This document shows positions 16,356 through 23,932 of a DNA stretch of 64,000 nt, piece by piece. This DNA comes from QIJE01 sp048541835 (lineage in GTDB: Bacteria; SZUA-79; Acidulodesulfobacterales; Acidulodesulfobacteraceae), in the NCBI RefSeq assembly GCF_048541835.1, contig NZ_JBLEOY010000001.1, positions 806,001 to 870,000 on the forward strand, in the 5' to 3' direction. The notes under the pieces were generated by a model, which saw only the letters and a program-made list of their open reading frames with translations, searched no databases and was not told the origin of the DNA. Positions within the stretch are counted from its first letter, which is position 1. Every line of letters starts with the position of its first letter. The position numbers and the translations under genes are program-made.

Positions 16356-17792
16356 TTATTTCTTCCATAATGGTTTAACTAATTTCCATGACGGGCTGTT
16401 TACTGCCAGATCCATATCCCTTGCGAATATTTCAAACCCGTCGTAACCATGATAAGGTCCTGAATAATCCCAAGAATGCATCTGCCTAAAAGGTATCCCC
16501 ATTTTTTGAAAAATATATTTCTCTTTTATTCCGGAGGCGACCAAATCCGGTTTAAGTTTCTTTGCAAGCTCTACGAATTCGTACTCGTTAAGATCGTCCG
16601 TAATGATAGTTCCGTCTTCTAATTCCTTAGTCGTTCTCTCATAGTCATCGCTATGGGCAAATTCATATGCCGTAGATACGACCTTCATTCCTAAGTCTTC
16701 ATATGCGCCTACTATGTGACGAGGCCTCAAGCCACCAACCAAAATCATTACCTTTTTACCCTCTAACCTCGGTCTATATTTGTCTATAACCTCCTGCATT
16801 TTAGGCTCATATGCCTTAATAACCTTTTCAGACTTCTCTTGAATATTTTCATCAAACAATTTTGCAATATTTCTTATACTTTCTTTTATCTTAGTGGGAC
16901 CGAAGAAATTGTATTCAACCCATGGAATACCGTAAGCCTCCTCAAAATGCCTCGCGATATAGTTCATCGACCTATAGCAATGCAGAAGATTATAGCTTAC
17001 CTTGTGAGTTATTTTCATTTCCTCTATGGAACCATCGCCAGACCAATGAGTTACAACATTTAGGCCCATCTCTTCAAAAATTTTCATTGACGCCCAAACG
17101 TCACCGCCTATATTATAGTCTCCTAAGATGGCAACATCATACGGTGTTTTTTTACTGTCGTCCACTTCGCCTTTCCCGACGACAAAATCCCTTATCGAAT
17201 CATTTGCTATATGATGACCCAAGGACTGGCTTACCCCTCTAAAACCCTCACACCTTACCGGAATAACCGGAATATTTAACTCATCCGACGTTTTTTTTGC
17301 AACCGCTTCTATATCGTCGCCTATCAAACCTATCGGACATTCCGATTCTACGATCATACCCTTTGCCGTGGGAAAAAGCTCATGCAGCTCATTAATCGCC
17401 TGTTCCAACTTTTTATCGCCCCCGAAAACTATATCTCTTTCCCTAAAATCCGTAGTGAAGTGAAACGGCACGAAGCTTTCGACCCCAATCTCTCCGTTAG
17501 CGAGGTTTCTTCTCGTACCCCAGCTATACATTCCGCATCCAATCGGACCGTGGCTTATATTAATAACATCTTTAACCGGTCCCCATACCACTCCTTTCGA
17601 CCCTGCATATGCGCAACCTCTCGGCGTCATAACACCAGGAAGAGATTTCATGTTAGATTTTGTCACGCAACTTCCGCAATTTTCTTTATCGTTTATGCCG
17701 AAATGAACCTTCCTGTTTTTCTTTGCCTTTTCGGAATATACGCTAAGGACCTCTTCGACCAAATCTTCGCTTTCTTTAAAGTCAACAGCCAT
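16356..17792 (-). CDS. nifD: Molybdenum nitrogenase MoFe protein alpha subunit
   Basis: The catalytic subunit that carries FeMo-cofactor and reduces N2 to ammonia. P-cluster cysteines lie in MTPRGCAYAG, HGPIGCGMYSW and ESECPIGLIGDD. FeMo-co ligands are the Cys of LLHCYRSMNYI and the His of QMHSWDYSGPYHGYDG. The substrate-channel segment VRCEGFRGVSQSLGHHIAND is intact. It is 478 residues, and no VnfG/AnfG delta-subunit gene is nearby, so the Mo form is indicated. It follows the ferredoxin gene by 43 bases. Confidence 0.97.
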   Translation of the reverse strand: MAVDFKESEDLVEEVLSVYSEKAKKNRKVHFGINDKENCGSCVTKSNMKSLPGVMTPRGCAYAGSKGVVWGPVKDVINISHGPIGCGMYSWGTRRNLANGEIGVESFVPFHFTTDFRERDIVFGGDKKLEQAINELHELFPTAKGMIVESECPIGLIGDDIEAVAKKTSDELNIPVIPVRCEGFRGVSQSLGHHIANDSIRDFVVGKGEVDDSKKTPYDVAILGDYNIGGDVWASMKIFEEMGLNVVTHWSGDGSIEEMKITHKVSYNLLHCYRSMNYIARHFEEAYGIPWVEYNFFGPTKIKESIRNIAKLFDENIQEKSEKVIKAYEPKMQEVIDKYRPRLEGKKVMILVGGLRPRHIVGAYEDLGMKVVSTAYEFAHSDDYERTTKELEDGTIITDDLNEYEFVELAKKLKPDLVASGIKEKYIFQKMGIPFRQMHSWDYSGPYHGYDGFEIFARDMDLAVNSPSWKLVKPLWKK

Positions 17793-17835
17793 CTTAAAAC
17801 TCCTTTATTTTATATTAAATCAATAAATTAACGCA

Positions 17836-18132
17836 CTATTTCGTAAGCGGCGCAAATTTGTGCAGATGCATAGTCTTATTTTTAGGACAAACCTTTTCGC
17901 ACGACATATCGCCGATACAATCATCCATGCTTTCTATCCTAATAATCATCTTATCCCCTTCGTCTTCAAGCCCGTAAACTCCTCCGGGACAAACCTTGAT
18001 ACACCTGCAGCATGATATACAATTATCCTTATCAAAATCTATTAAAAAGTGTGGAACCCATTTACCGCCGGAGCGGCGCGGCGCATTGATATAATCATCA
18101 ATATTGCCCTTAAACCCTTCCATAATACTCAT
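17836..18132 (-). CDS. Nitrogenase-associated 2[4Fe-4S] ferredoxin (FdxB-like)
   Basis: A small electron carrier or cofactor-assembly ferredoxin of the nif type. The ATG at 18132 (MSIMEGFKGN) is used because AAGGAG precedes it; an in-frame ATG nine codons upstream has no such site. Two cluster-binding regions are seen: CISCCRCIKVCPGG and CIGDMSCEKVCPKN, the latter with an altered spacing typical of FdxB/FdxN-like nif ferredoxins. The N-terminal part (RRSGGKWVPHFLIDFD) matches the same group. It lies between a methyltransferase gene and nifD in the operon. Confidence 0.85.
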   Translation of the reverse strand: MSIMEGFKGNIDDYINAPRRSGGKWVPHFLIDFDKDNCISCCRCIKVCPGGVYGLEDEGDKMIIRIESMDDCIGDMSCEKVCPKNKTMHLHKFAPLTK

Positions 18133-18152
18133 CGCTGCTTTCTCCTTTTTTA

Positions 18153-18920
18153 TCAACAATTTTTAGATATTCTTATTTTCAAATCCAATCCGTCCGTCTT
18201 TATTTCTGAACACCCGGCTAATCCTGCTTCAAACAAGTATTTTTTATATTCAGGTATATCTAAGGAACAGTTTAATTTACGTTTTAGCAAATTTACCTTT
18301 TGAGGCTTCATATCCTTTGTAAGCAGATTGAATTCATCCTCCGGAATATCCTTTCTAAACTCGTATATAAAAACTTCGCCGCCGTAACTTAATACCCTGT
18401 ATATTTCTTTTAAAGAGTTTAATTTATCGTCTAAGCATTTAAACGTCCCCTTAAGTATAATTAAATCAAAACTAAAATTACCGAACGGAAGATTTGCGCT
18501 ATCTGCGATTATGTATTTGATCCTGAAATCGCAATAACTTAAATAAGCCGCCTTGTCTTTAAGCTTAGCATGCATTGCGCCGTTAATTTCGATACCGGAT
18601 TGAAAAGCACAATCGTCTTCCAACCTTCTCCTTAAAACTTTATTCGCATGATTTATCATAGTAGCAGACTTATCTACCCCTAAAGCGAAACAGTTCGGCA
18701 GAACCTCATTGATTCTTCTCGTGATATAACCGGGACCGCAGCCGAGATCCAACACCTTATTCGGAACATACGAAATATCGGTTAAAATTTTATCGACAAA
18801 CGGGGCATAATCGTTCTTCATCTTTATTTCAGTATCGCTTGTCGCTATATAGAGCTCTTCGTCCTGCGAAAAGCTAAGATTTTTTGAGAGATTACAACCT
18901 AAGACCGCATTCTCCGGCAT
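18153..18920 (-). CDS. Class I SAM-dependent methyltransferase within the nif operon
   Basis: The Rossmann-type SAM site is clear: KVLDLGCGPGYITRRI (motif I), then an acidic VDKSATMINHANKVL, then SANLPFGNFSFDLIILKGTF and YRVLSYGGEVFIYEF as later strands. It resembles UbiE/small-molecule methyltransferases more than rRNA enzymes, but the substrate is unknown. The ATG at 18920 (MPENAVLG) is preferred because GGAGG lies nine bases upstream. It overlaps the nifB end by 29 bases and ends just beyond the ferredoxin start, so it is embedded in the nif transcript. A role in nitrogenase cofactor or in nitrogen signalling is only an inference from position. Confidence 0.8.
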   Translation of the reverse strand: MPENAVLGCNLSKNLSFSQDEELYIATSDTEIKMKNDYAPFVDKILTDISYVPNKVLDLGCGPGYITRRINEVLPNCFALGVDKSATMINHANKVLRRRLEDDCAFQSGIEINGAMHAKLKDKAAYLSYCDFRIKYIIADSANLPFGNFSFDLIILKGTFKCLDDKLNSLKEIYRVLSYGGEVFIYEFRKDIPEDEFNLLTKDMKPQKVNLLKRKLNCSLDIPEYKKYLFEAGLAGCSEIKTDGLDLKIRISKNC

Positions 18921-19845
18921 CCTCATCCACCTCCGATTCACAAAGTTTTTTACTCAAATCTTCATTCAAGGGTCCGGCGGCATCTGACCTGCATTGCCTG
19001 CAATGTTCCATTACATTGATACCGCTGAGCCCTTTCGTAATATTAATAACATCTTTTCTGTTCGCGCCTTTTACGCCTATCTTATAAAAATATGATTTTT
19101 CGGCAGATATCATGGGCATAACGTTAAACATATATACACCGAGTTTTTTTGCCTTTTCGGCAACATCCTTTATATGAAAATCATTTATGCCCGGTATCAG
19201 AACCGAATTTATTTTTATAGTAAATCCCCTTTTTACCGCCTTATCTATACCTTCTATTTGCCGTTCCAACAATAATCCTGCAGCATCTTTGTCCGTATAA
19301 ACAACACCCTTATAGTTAACGTACCTATAAATTTTGCGAGAAATAGATATATCTACGGCATTAAGGGTTACGGTTATAAATTTTACGCCTCTATCTTCAA
19401 GTTCGTTCAAATTATCGGCTAAATTAAGGCCATTTGTGCTCATACACAAAGCAACCTCCGGAAACTCCGCCCTAACAAGTTCAAAGGTCTTCATGGTATC
19501 ATACGGCTCCGCCAAGCTATCGCCCGGACCTGCAACCGCCGCAACGCTTATATCGTTAAAAATTTTTTTAACGTCATATATCCTGCACACGGCCTCTTCC
19601 GGGGTAATCAAGCTTGATGTAACCCCTGGTCTAGATTCATTCGGACAATCATAATCCCTGTGGCAATAGTTACATGAAATATTGCATGTTTTGGCTACCG
19701 GTAAATGAACCCTGCCGTAAAGCTCTGCCGCTTCCTTGTTGAAACACGGATGTTTTTCAATCTGCAAACAGCCGTCATTTTTATCTAATTTTAATTTCAG
19801 GTCGATCCCATCTCTATTCATATATATTACCCAATAAACCTGCAA
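18892..19845 (-). CDS. nifB: Nitrogenase cofactor biosynthesis radical SAM protein NifB
   Basis: Makes NifB-co, the [8Fe-9S-C] precursor of FeMo-cofactor, by radical SAM chemistry that inserts the central carbide. Marks are HPCFNKEAAELYGRVHLPVA, the radical SAM CNISCNYCHRDYDCPNESRP (CxxxCxxC with the extra NifB cysteine) and a C-terminal HCRQCRSDAAGPL. It is the short architecture of about 310 residues, without a fused NifX domain. Position 19821 (MNRDGIDLKLKL) is an alternative start; neither has a good ribosome-binding site. It is 24 bases after nifH. Confidence 0.95.
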   Translation of the reverse strand: MQVYWVIYMNRDGIDLKLKLDKNDGCLQIEKHPCFNKEAAELYGRVHLPVAKTCNISCNYCHRDYDCPNESRPGVTSSLITPEEAVCRIYDVKKIFNDISVAAVAGPGDSLAEPYDTMKTFELVRAEFPEVALCMSTNGLNLADNLNELEDRGVKFITVTLNAVDISISRKIYRYVNYKGVVYTDKDAAGLLLERQIEGIDKAVKRGFTIKINSVLIPGINDFHIKDVAEKAKKLGVYMFNVMPMISAEKSYFYKIGVKGANRKDVINITKGLSGINVMEHCRQCRSDAAGPLNEDLSKKLCESEVDEDAGECGLRL

Positions 19846-19869
19846 TAATTAAGAATTTTATTTTTAATA

Positions 19870-20733
19870 TCACGCCGTCGCAAGGTTTTTCTTGCTAGTC
19901 GTCCTTTCATATTCTTCCATGAAGCCAAATCTCATCATATGATCTTCAAGATCCTGCATCGTCATAGGCTTCGGTATTATAAACATATCATTGTCTTCGA
20001 TATTCTTTGCAAGTTGTCTGTAAACATCTGCCTGAGAACAATCTTTATCATACTCGATAACGGTCTGTTTTTTTATTTCAGCCCTTTGAACAATATTATC
20101 CCTTGGAATAAACTGTATCATCTGTGTCCCAAGCTTCTTTGCGAATTCCGCTACCATTTCTCTTTCGTTATCGACATTTCTTGAATTACAAATAAGTCCA
20201 CCTATCCTAACTCCGCCGGAATTTGCAAATTTAAGAACGCCTTTGCATATGTTATTGGCGGCATACAGGGCCATAAGTTCTCCTGAACAAACAATATATA
20301 TCTCTTTTGCATATCCTTCTCTGATAGGCATTGCGAAACCGCCGCATACAACATCGCCGAGAACATCGTAAAAAACATAATCAAGTTCTCTTTCATAAGA
20401 ACCTAACTGCTCAAGCGTAGTAATGGAAGTAATAATACCTCTTCCCGCACATCCTACGCCCGGTTCCGGTCCGCCGGATTCAACGCATCTAATACCTCCG
20501 AATCCTATTCTAAAAACATCTTCTTCCGTAACATTTTCCTGCCCGACCTCCCTAACGGAATTCAATACGGTTTCCTGACATTTTCCGCCGAGAAGCAGTC
20601 TCGTGGAATCCGACTTAGGATCACATCCTACAAGCATCACCTTTTTGCCGAGTTCTGCAAGCGCGGCCAAAGAATTTTGAGTAGTAGTGGATTTCCCTAT
20701 TCCTCCTTTACCGTAAATAGCTACTTGTCTCAT
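19870..20733 (-). CDS. nifH: Nitrogenase iron protein (dinitrogenase reductase)
   Basis: A homodimeric ATP-dependent reductase that feeds electrons to NifDK and takes part in cofactor assembly. It is 287 residues. The P-loop is GKGGIGKS, the switch I region contains CDPKSDST, and the bridging [4Fe-4S] cysteines lie in VGCAGRGI and DVVCGGF. The Arg in CAGRGI, the site used for ADP-ribosylation in some species, is conserved, but no draT/draG is in the window. It is the first gene of the operon, with GGAGG nine bases before the ATG and a roughly 196-nucleotide leader. Confidence 0.98.
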   Translation of the reverse strand: MRQVAIYGKGGIGKSTTTQNSLAALAELGKKVMLVGCDPKSDSTRLLLGGKCQETVLNSVREVGQENVTEEDVFRIGFGGIRCVESGGPEPGVGCAGRGIITSITTLEQLGSYERELDYVFYDVLGDVVCGGFAMPIREGYAKEIYIVCSGELMALYAANNICKGVLKFANSGGVRIGGLICNSRNVDNEREMVAEFAKKLGTQMIQFIPRDNIVQRAEIKKQTVIEYDKDCSQADVYRQLAKNIEDNDMFIIPKPMTMQDLEDHMMRFGFMEEYERTTSKKNLATA

Positions 20734-20786
20734 TTTTTTACCTCCAAAATAAATAATTTTATTTAATTTAAATCACCGTTATAACT

Positions 20787-20839
20787 AAAAAAACCGCAGT
20801 CAAAGAGAGGTTTAAATGTGAACATCCCTTTGATTACGG
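20787..20839 (-). terminator. Intrinsic terminator (attenuator) in the nifH leader
   Basis: In the nifH sense, the arm CCGTAATCAAAGGGA (20839-20825) pairs with TCTCTTTGACTGCGG (20808-20794): 15 pairs with one mismatch and two G-U pairs, closing a 16-base loop. Seven Ts follow at once (20793-20787). It lies about 55 bases before the nifH ATG with no gene ending before it, so it must act as an attenuator of the nif operon itself. Its 5' arm shares two bases with the upstream hairpin at 20838-20849, so the two structures compete. Confidence 0.88.
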
Positions 20840-20867
20840 CGTCGTTGCCATATGCGCCCAATTGCGC
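20838..20867 (-). promoter_or_regulatory. Paired hairpins with six-base loops: candidate ANTAR antiterminator RNA site
   Basis: Reading toward nifH, the first hairpin is GCGC-AATTGG-GCGC (20867-20854), then four bases, then GGC-AACGAC-GCC (20849-20838). Both loops have exactly six bases. The second has A at position 1 and G at position 4, the contacts known to matter for ANTAR proteins; the first has A1 but T at position 4. The second hairpin overlaps the 5' arm of the terminator. Two such hairpins plus an overlapping terminator is the known ANTAR target layout, and an ANTAR regulator is encoded at 11113-11721. Confidence 0.75.
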
Positions 20868-20940
20868 TTAATTCTAAAATGTTAAAAAGGTCGTTTAATA
20901 AACTGTTTTTTGCTTCATTCTTGATTTAACATGTATACAA

Positions 20941-20955
20941 GCAATTTTCATGCCA
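20941..20955 (-). promoter_or_regulatory. Sigma-54 (RpoN) promoter of the nif operon
   Basis: On the minus strand TGGCATGAAAATTGC, followed by T, fits the -24/-12 consensus TGGCAYRNNNNTTGCW at every defined position, with GG and GC ten bases apart. The expected start is near 20929, giving a leader of roughly 196 nucleotides that contains the hairpins and the attenuator. No activator gene such as nifA is in the window. Confidence 0.85.
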
Positions 20956-21022
20956 TTGTATTTTTTTAATGGTATTTTATAAATTATATCGGGTTACGGC
21001 CTTTGTCTTCTTTTTTTTGCAA

Positions 21023-21055
21023 TGCTTAATTTATTTTTTGCTTAATTTTTAAGCA
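21023..21055. promoter_or_regulatory. Repeated TGCTTAA half-sites, candidate enhancer for the sigma-54 promoter
   Basis: TGCTTAAT occurs at 21023-21030 and again at 21039-21046, and the inverted form TTAAGCA at 21049-21055, so the last two make an inverted repeat with a short spacer. The block lies about 94-126 bases upstream of the predicted nifH start, the usual distance for a sigma-54 activator. It does not match the TGT-N10-ACA NifA box. It also lies upstream of nifV on the other strand and could serve both genes. Confidence 0.45.
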
Positions 21056-21195
21056 TATTTGATTAAATAAACGGCAATAATGCAAGTCTTTAAAAATCAT
21101 TCATAAAATATTTATATGAGGCAGAGCGAAAGAGAGCGTTCTGCAACCAGATAAGACTGTCCGGTCTACGGCATAGAATATGCTTATAATTTAAC

Positions 21196-22335
21196 ATGAA
21201 AAAAATTATTATCAACGACACAACTTTGAGGGACGGCGAACAAACGGCGGGGATTGTTTTTTCGGCAGACGAGAAGATATTGATTGCCGGGTCATTAGAT
21301 GAAATAGGCACAGATGAAATAGAAGCAGGAATTCCGGTAATGGGCGGAGCCGAAAAATTAGCGATTCAAAAGATAAACGAGCAGGGGCTTAAAGCAAAAA
21401 TAGTAGGCTGGAACAGGGCTAAGCGAGAAGATATCTATGCATCGTTAGATATCGGACTTAAGTTTATACATATATCCGTTCCCGTTTCGCAAATCCATAT
21501 AAAATATAAATTAAAGAAAGATTTTGAATATGTCAAGAATAGCCTCATAGATATTTTGAGGATACTAAGCAAAGAAGGGGTAAAATATTCCGTGGGGGGC
21601 GAAGACTCTTCGAGGGCGAACATAAAATCTGTAATAGAAATTATGAGTATTGCCGAAGACGAAGGGGCATATAAATACCGATATTCCGATACGGTCGGCA
21701 TATTAAATCCCATAAAGATGTATGAAAATATAAAAAAGATAAAAGATTGCGGCAGGCTTAAACATATATTACTTGAAATCCATACTCATAACGACTTCGG
21801 AATGGCTTCGGCAAATTCGGTTTCGGCCATAGAGGCGGGAGCGGAATCTTTATCCGGCAGCATTTCGGGGCTTGGAGAAAGAGTCGGAAATTGCGCTATA
21901 GAAGAGGTAATCGCATATTTAAATTTTATAGAAAACAAAAAAATTAAATTTGATTTTATAAAAGCAAAAGAATTAGCAAAATTTATATCAAAAATAACGA
22001 GAAGACCTATTCCCGATTCTAAACCAATCTTCGGCAAAAATATTTTTTACCACGAAGCCGGAATTCATGCCGACGGAATACTGAAAAATCCCATAAATTA
22101 TGAAGCATTCCCGCCGGAATATGTCGGAACCGAAAGAAAACTCCTAATAGGTAAACACAGCGGCTCTAATGTGATTAAATATAAATTGAATAAAATGGGA
22201 TTACAAGTAACAAACGAGGATGCTAAAAATATTCTTATTATTATTAGGGCTTTATCGGTTAAGACAAAAAGATGCTTAACCGATAAAGAGATTAAAACCA
22301 TTTATAACGATTATAAAATAAACTCCAGCTCTTAA
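21196..22335 (+). CDS. nifV: Homocitrate synthase NifV
   Basis: Condenses acetyl-CoA with 2-oxoglutarate to give R-homocitrate, the organic ligand of FeMo-cofactor. It is a 379-residue TIM-barrel of the HMGL-like family. Marks are INDTTLRDGEQTAGIVFS at the N-terminus, GGEDSSRA, RYSDTVGILNP, the metal-binding EIHTHNDFGMA and GLGERVGNCAIEEV. It lacks the long C-terminal regulatory domain of 2-isopropylmalate synthase, and with its divergence from nifH this favours NifV over LeuA or lysine-pathway enzymes. No Shine-Dalgarno sequence is seen, and a TATAAT at 21185-21190 is so close to the ATG that a leaderless transcript is possible. A 14-base perfect inverted repeat lies in its last codons. Confidence 0.9.
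   Translation: MKKIIINDTTLRDGEQTAGIVFSADEKILIAGSLDEIGTDEIEAGIPVMGGAEKLAIQKINEQGLKAKIVGWNRAKREDIYASLDIGLKFIHISVPVSQIHIKYKLKKDFEYVKNSLIDILRILSKEGVKYSVGGEDSSRANIKSVIEIMSIAEDEGAYKYRYSDTVGILNPIKMYENIKKIKDCGRLKHILLEIHTHNDFGMASANSVSAIEAGAESLSGSISGLGERVGNCAIEEVIAYLNFIENKKIKFDFIKAKELAKFISKITRRPIPDSKPIFGKNIFYHEAGIHADGILKNPINYEAFPPEYVGTERKLLIGKHSGSNVIKYKLNKMGLQVTNEDAKNILIIIRALSVKTKRCLTDKEIKTIYNDYKINSSS
22250..22288. repeat. Perfect 14-base inverted repeat inside the 3' end of nifV
   Basis: The arms at 22250-22263 (CTTTATCGGTTAAG) and 22275-22288 (CTTAACCGATAAAG) are exact reverse complements around an 11-base loop. They are wholly coding and end about 47 bases before the stop codon, and no T run follows. 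The hairpin should form in nifV mRNA. Beyond it, 22336-22610 holds no gene I can recognise. Confidence 0.8.
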
Positions 22336-22610
22336 TCCGGCGGTATATTATGCGCTATTACTTTTTTAGGACACATTGATTCAAATAAACGCATTATTCT
22401 CTAAAGAAAATTTGTAGTTTTAACGAGCACTACTTATTCAGATTTGCCATAATCATACGAGCATATTTAAAGCGCCTTAACACCTGTTTCCGCAGGACAG
22501 ATTCTGCCTATTCAGTTGTTGTCTCAACAATACTAATCGGATTTCATTCTCATTGCCGAATAAACGCTTGGTGTTCACCGCTTATCAAATGTTAATCAAA
22601 ATTTACGGCA

Positions 22611-23150
22611 CTAAAACCAATATTCCGGATACTTCCTATTTTCAGACATATTATTTACTAAAAGGGCTACAACTAATAAAACCGCCGCTCCGAGACCTGC
22701 CGGAATTAACGCATAAAGAAATCCCAAACGATGTATGGGGACACCTCCTATGACGGCAATAAGTGCTGTTGCGCCTCCTGGGGGATGCAACGTTTTGGTT
22801 GCAAGCATTGCCATAATAGCAAAAGACACGGCAACAGCCGAGGCTAAGACCAAATTTGAACTAAAAAGCTGATAAGCTGCTACGCCGACCAACCCGGATA
22901 TAACATGTCCGCCTATAAGATTCCTTGGTTGCGCAAGCGGACTTTTTATCGCCGCATATACGAGAACGGCAGAGGCTCCAAATGAACCTATTAACAAAGT
23001 TAAATCAAGAAGAGTAAAATAGCTCAACGAAAGATATCCGCATGCAAAAATACCCAAAAAAGAACCGACCCCCGACCAAAAAACCTCCGGAACATTCGTG
23101 CCTGAAGGACGCGTTCCGCCACCTTTCATTTTTTGAAAATATTTATTCAT
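22611..23150 (-). CDS. HPP-family integral membrane protein
   Basis: A 179-residue membrane protein with about four to five hydrophobic segments and the family signature KTLHPPGGATALIAVIGG. Some plant and cyanobacterial HPP proteins transport nitrite; the role of most bacterial members is unknown. It starts four bases inside the end of the CBS-domain gene, and bacterial HPP domains are often fused or paired with CBS domains. The two products probably act together, with the CBS protein as sensor. A GGAGG precedes the ATG. Confidence 0.85.
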   Translation of the reverse strand: MNKYFQKMKGGGTRPSGTNVPEVFWSGVGSFLGIFACGYLSLSYFTLLDLTLLIGSFGASAVLVYAAIKSPLAQPRNLIGGHVISGLVGVAAYQLFSSNLVLASAVAVSFAIMAMLATKTLHPPGGATALIAVIGGVPIHRLGFLYALIPAGLGAAVLLVVALLVNNMSENRKYPEYWF

Positions 23151-23740
23151 AATTGCATTCCTCCGGTATGATTAACGATATCTTTGGTCGATATAACGCC
23201 CACTAATTTATTATCTTTATCCACAACCGGTAGGCTGTTGATTCTCATTTCGATTAATTTATGTGCCGCATCCTTTATATCAGTGTCGGAAAGGATGGCG
23301 ATAGCGGGAGACGACATTATGTCTTCGACTGTTTTAGCATAAACGGTATTCTGATGGGGAGTAGGCACGCCGGTAAGATGCCTCACTATATCCCTTAAAG
23401 TATGATTTTTGACGATACCGGTTGCAGCTATAACATCTTTATGCGTAACGATGCCTGCTACCGCATTATTTTTATCTACAACCGGCAAGCAAGATATCTC
23501 ATTTTCGGATAATAATTGAATTGCATCTTTAATACTCAACTCTTTGGTTATAGATATGACATTTTTAGTCATCACTTTGTCCACCGTAACATTAAGTGAT
23601 CTGGCCCTTGCGTGATTTAGGGCATGAACATATATTATCTTAAAATCTTCCGGTGAAATATCGATGTATGTCCTAATTTCTTTAAATGCGACTTTTATGT
23701 CATCATCCGATATCTCTAAAAACTCAGGATTATCGCTCAT
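23147..23740 (-). CDS. Tandem CBS-domain protein
   Basis: A 197-residue soluble protein. About residues 1-50 form a helical N-terminal part (ISPEDFKIIYVHALNHARARSL), then come two CBS motifs of about 55 residues each: VDKVMTKNVISITKELSIKDA to VAGIVTHKDVIAAT, and VEDIMSSPAIAIL to LVGVISTKDIVNHTGG. CBS pairs bind adenosine nucleotides and tune partner proteins. The four-base overlap with the HPP membrane protein gene suggests it regulates that protein. Confidence 0.9.
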   Translation of the reverse strand: MSDNPEFLEISDDDIKVAFKEIRTYIDISPEDFKIIYVHALNHARARSLNVTVDKVMTKNVISITKELSIKDAIQLLSENEISCLPVVDKNNAVAGIVTHKDVIAATGIVKNHTLRDIVRHLTGVPTPHQNTVYAKTVEDIMSSPAIAILSDTDIKDAAHKLIEMRINSLPVVDKDNKLVGVISTKDIVNHTGGMQL

Positions 23741-23932
23741 AAAACTTTTACCCTCCTATAGGTGATTATTAGTTAAAAATGCTTGTAATTATTATATTAA
23801 TTTTAAAAAATTTAAAATATGATAAAAGTCACGTTATGATTTTAACCGTAAAATTTTTTAACAAATTAATTAATTTAAAAACTGCGGGAAGTATTTTGGA
23901 TGCCTTTAAACCGGTAAACGGTTTATATAAAA

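Noticed and set aside
21154..21167. Hairpin AGAC-TGTCCG-GTCT with a six-base loop upstream of nifV, considered as a second ANTAR site.
   Set aside because: The loop lacks both A at position 1 and G at position 4, it has no suitable partner hairpin, and no overlapping terminator with a T tract follows.
22516..22530. TTGTTG-TCT-CAACAA downstream of the HPP gene, considered as its terminator.
   Set aside because: The stem is only six bases, mostly A-T, and no T tract follows in the minus direction.
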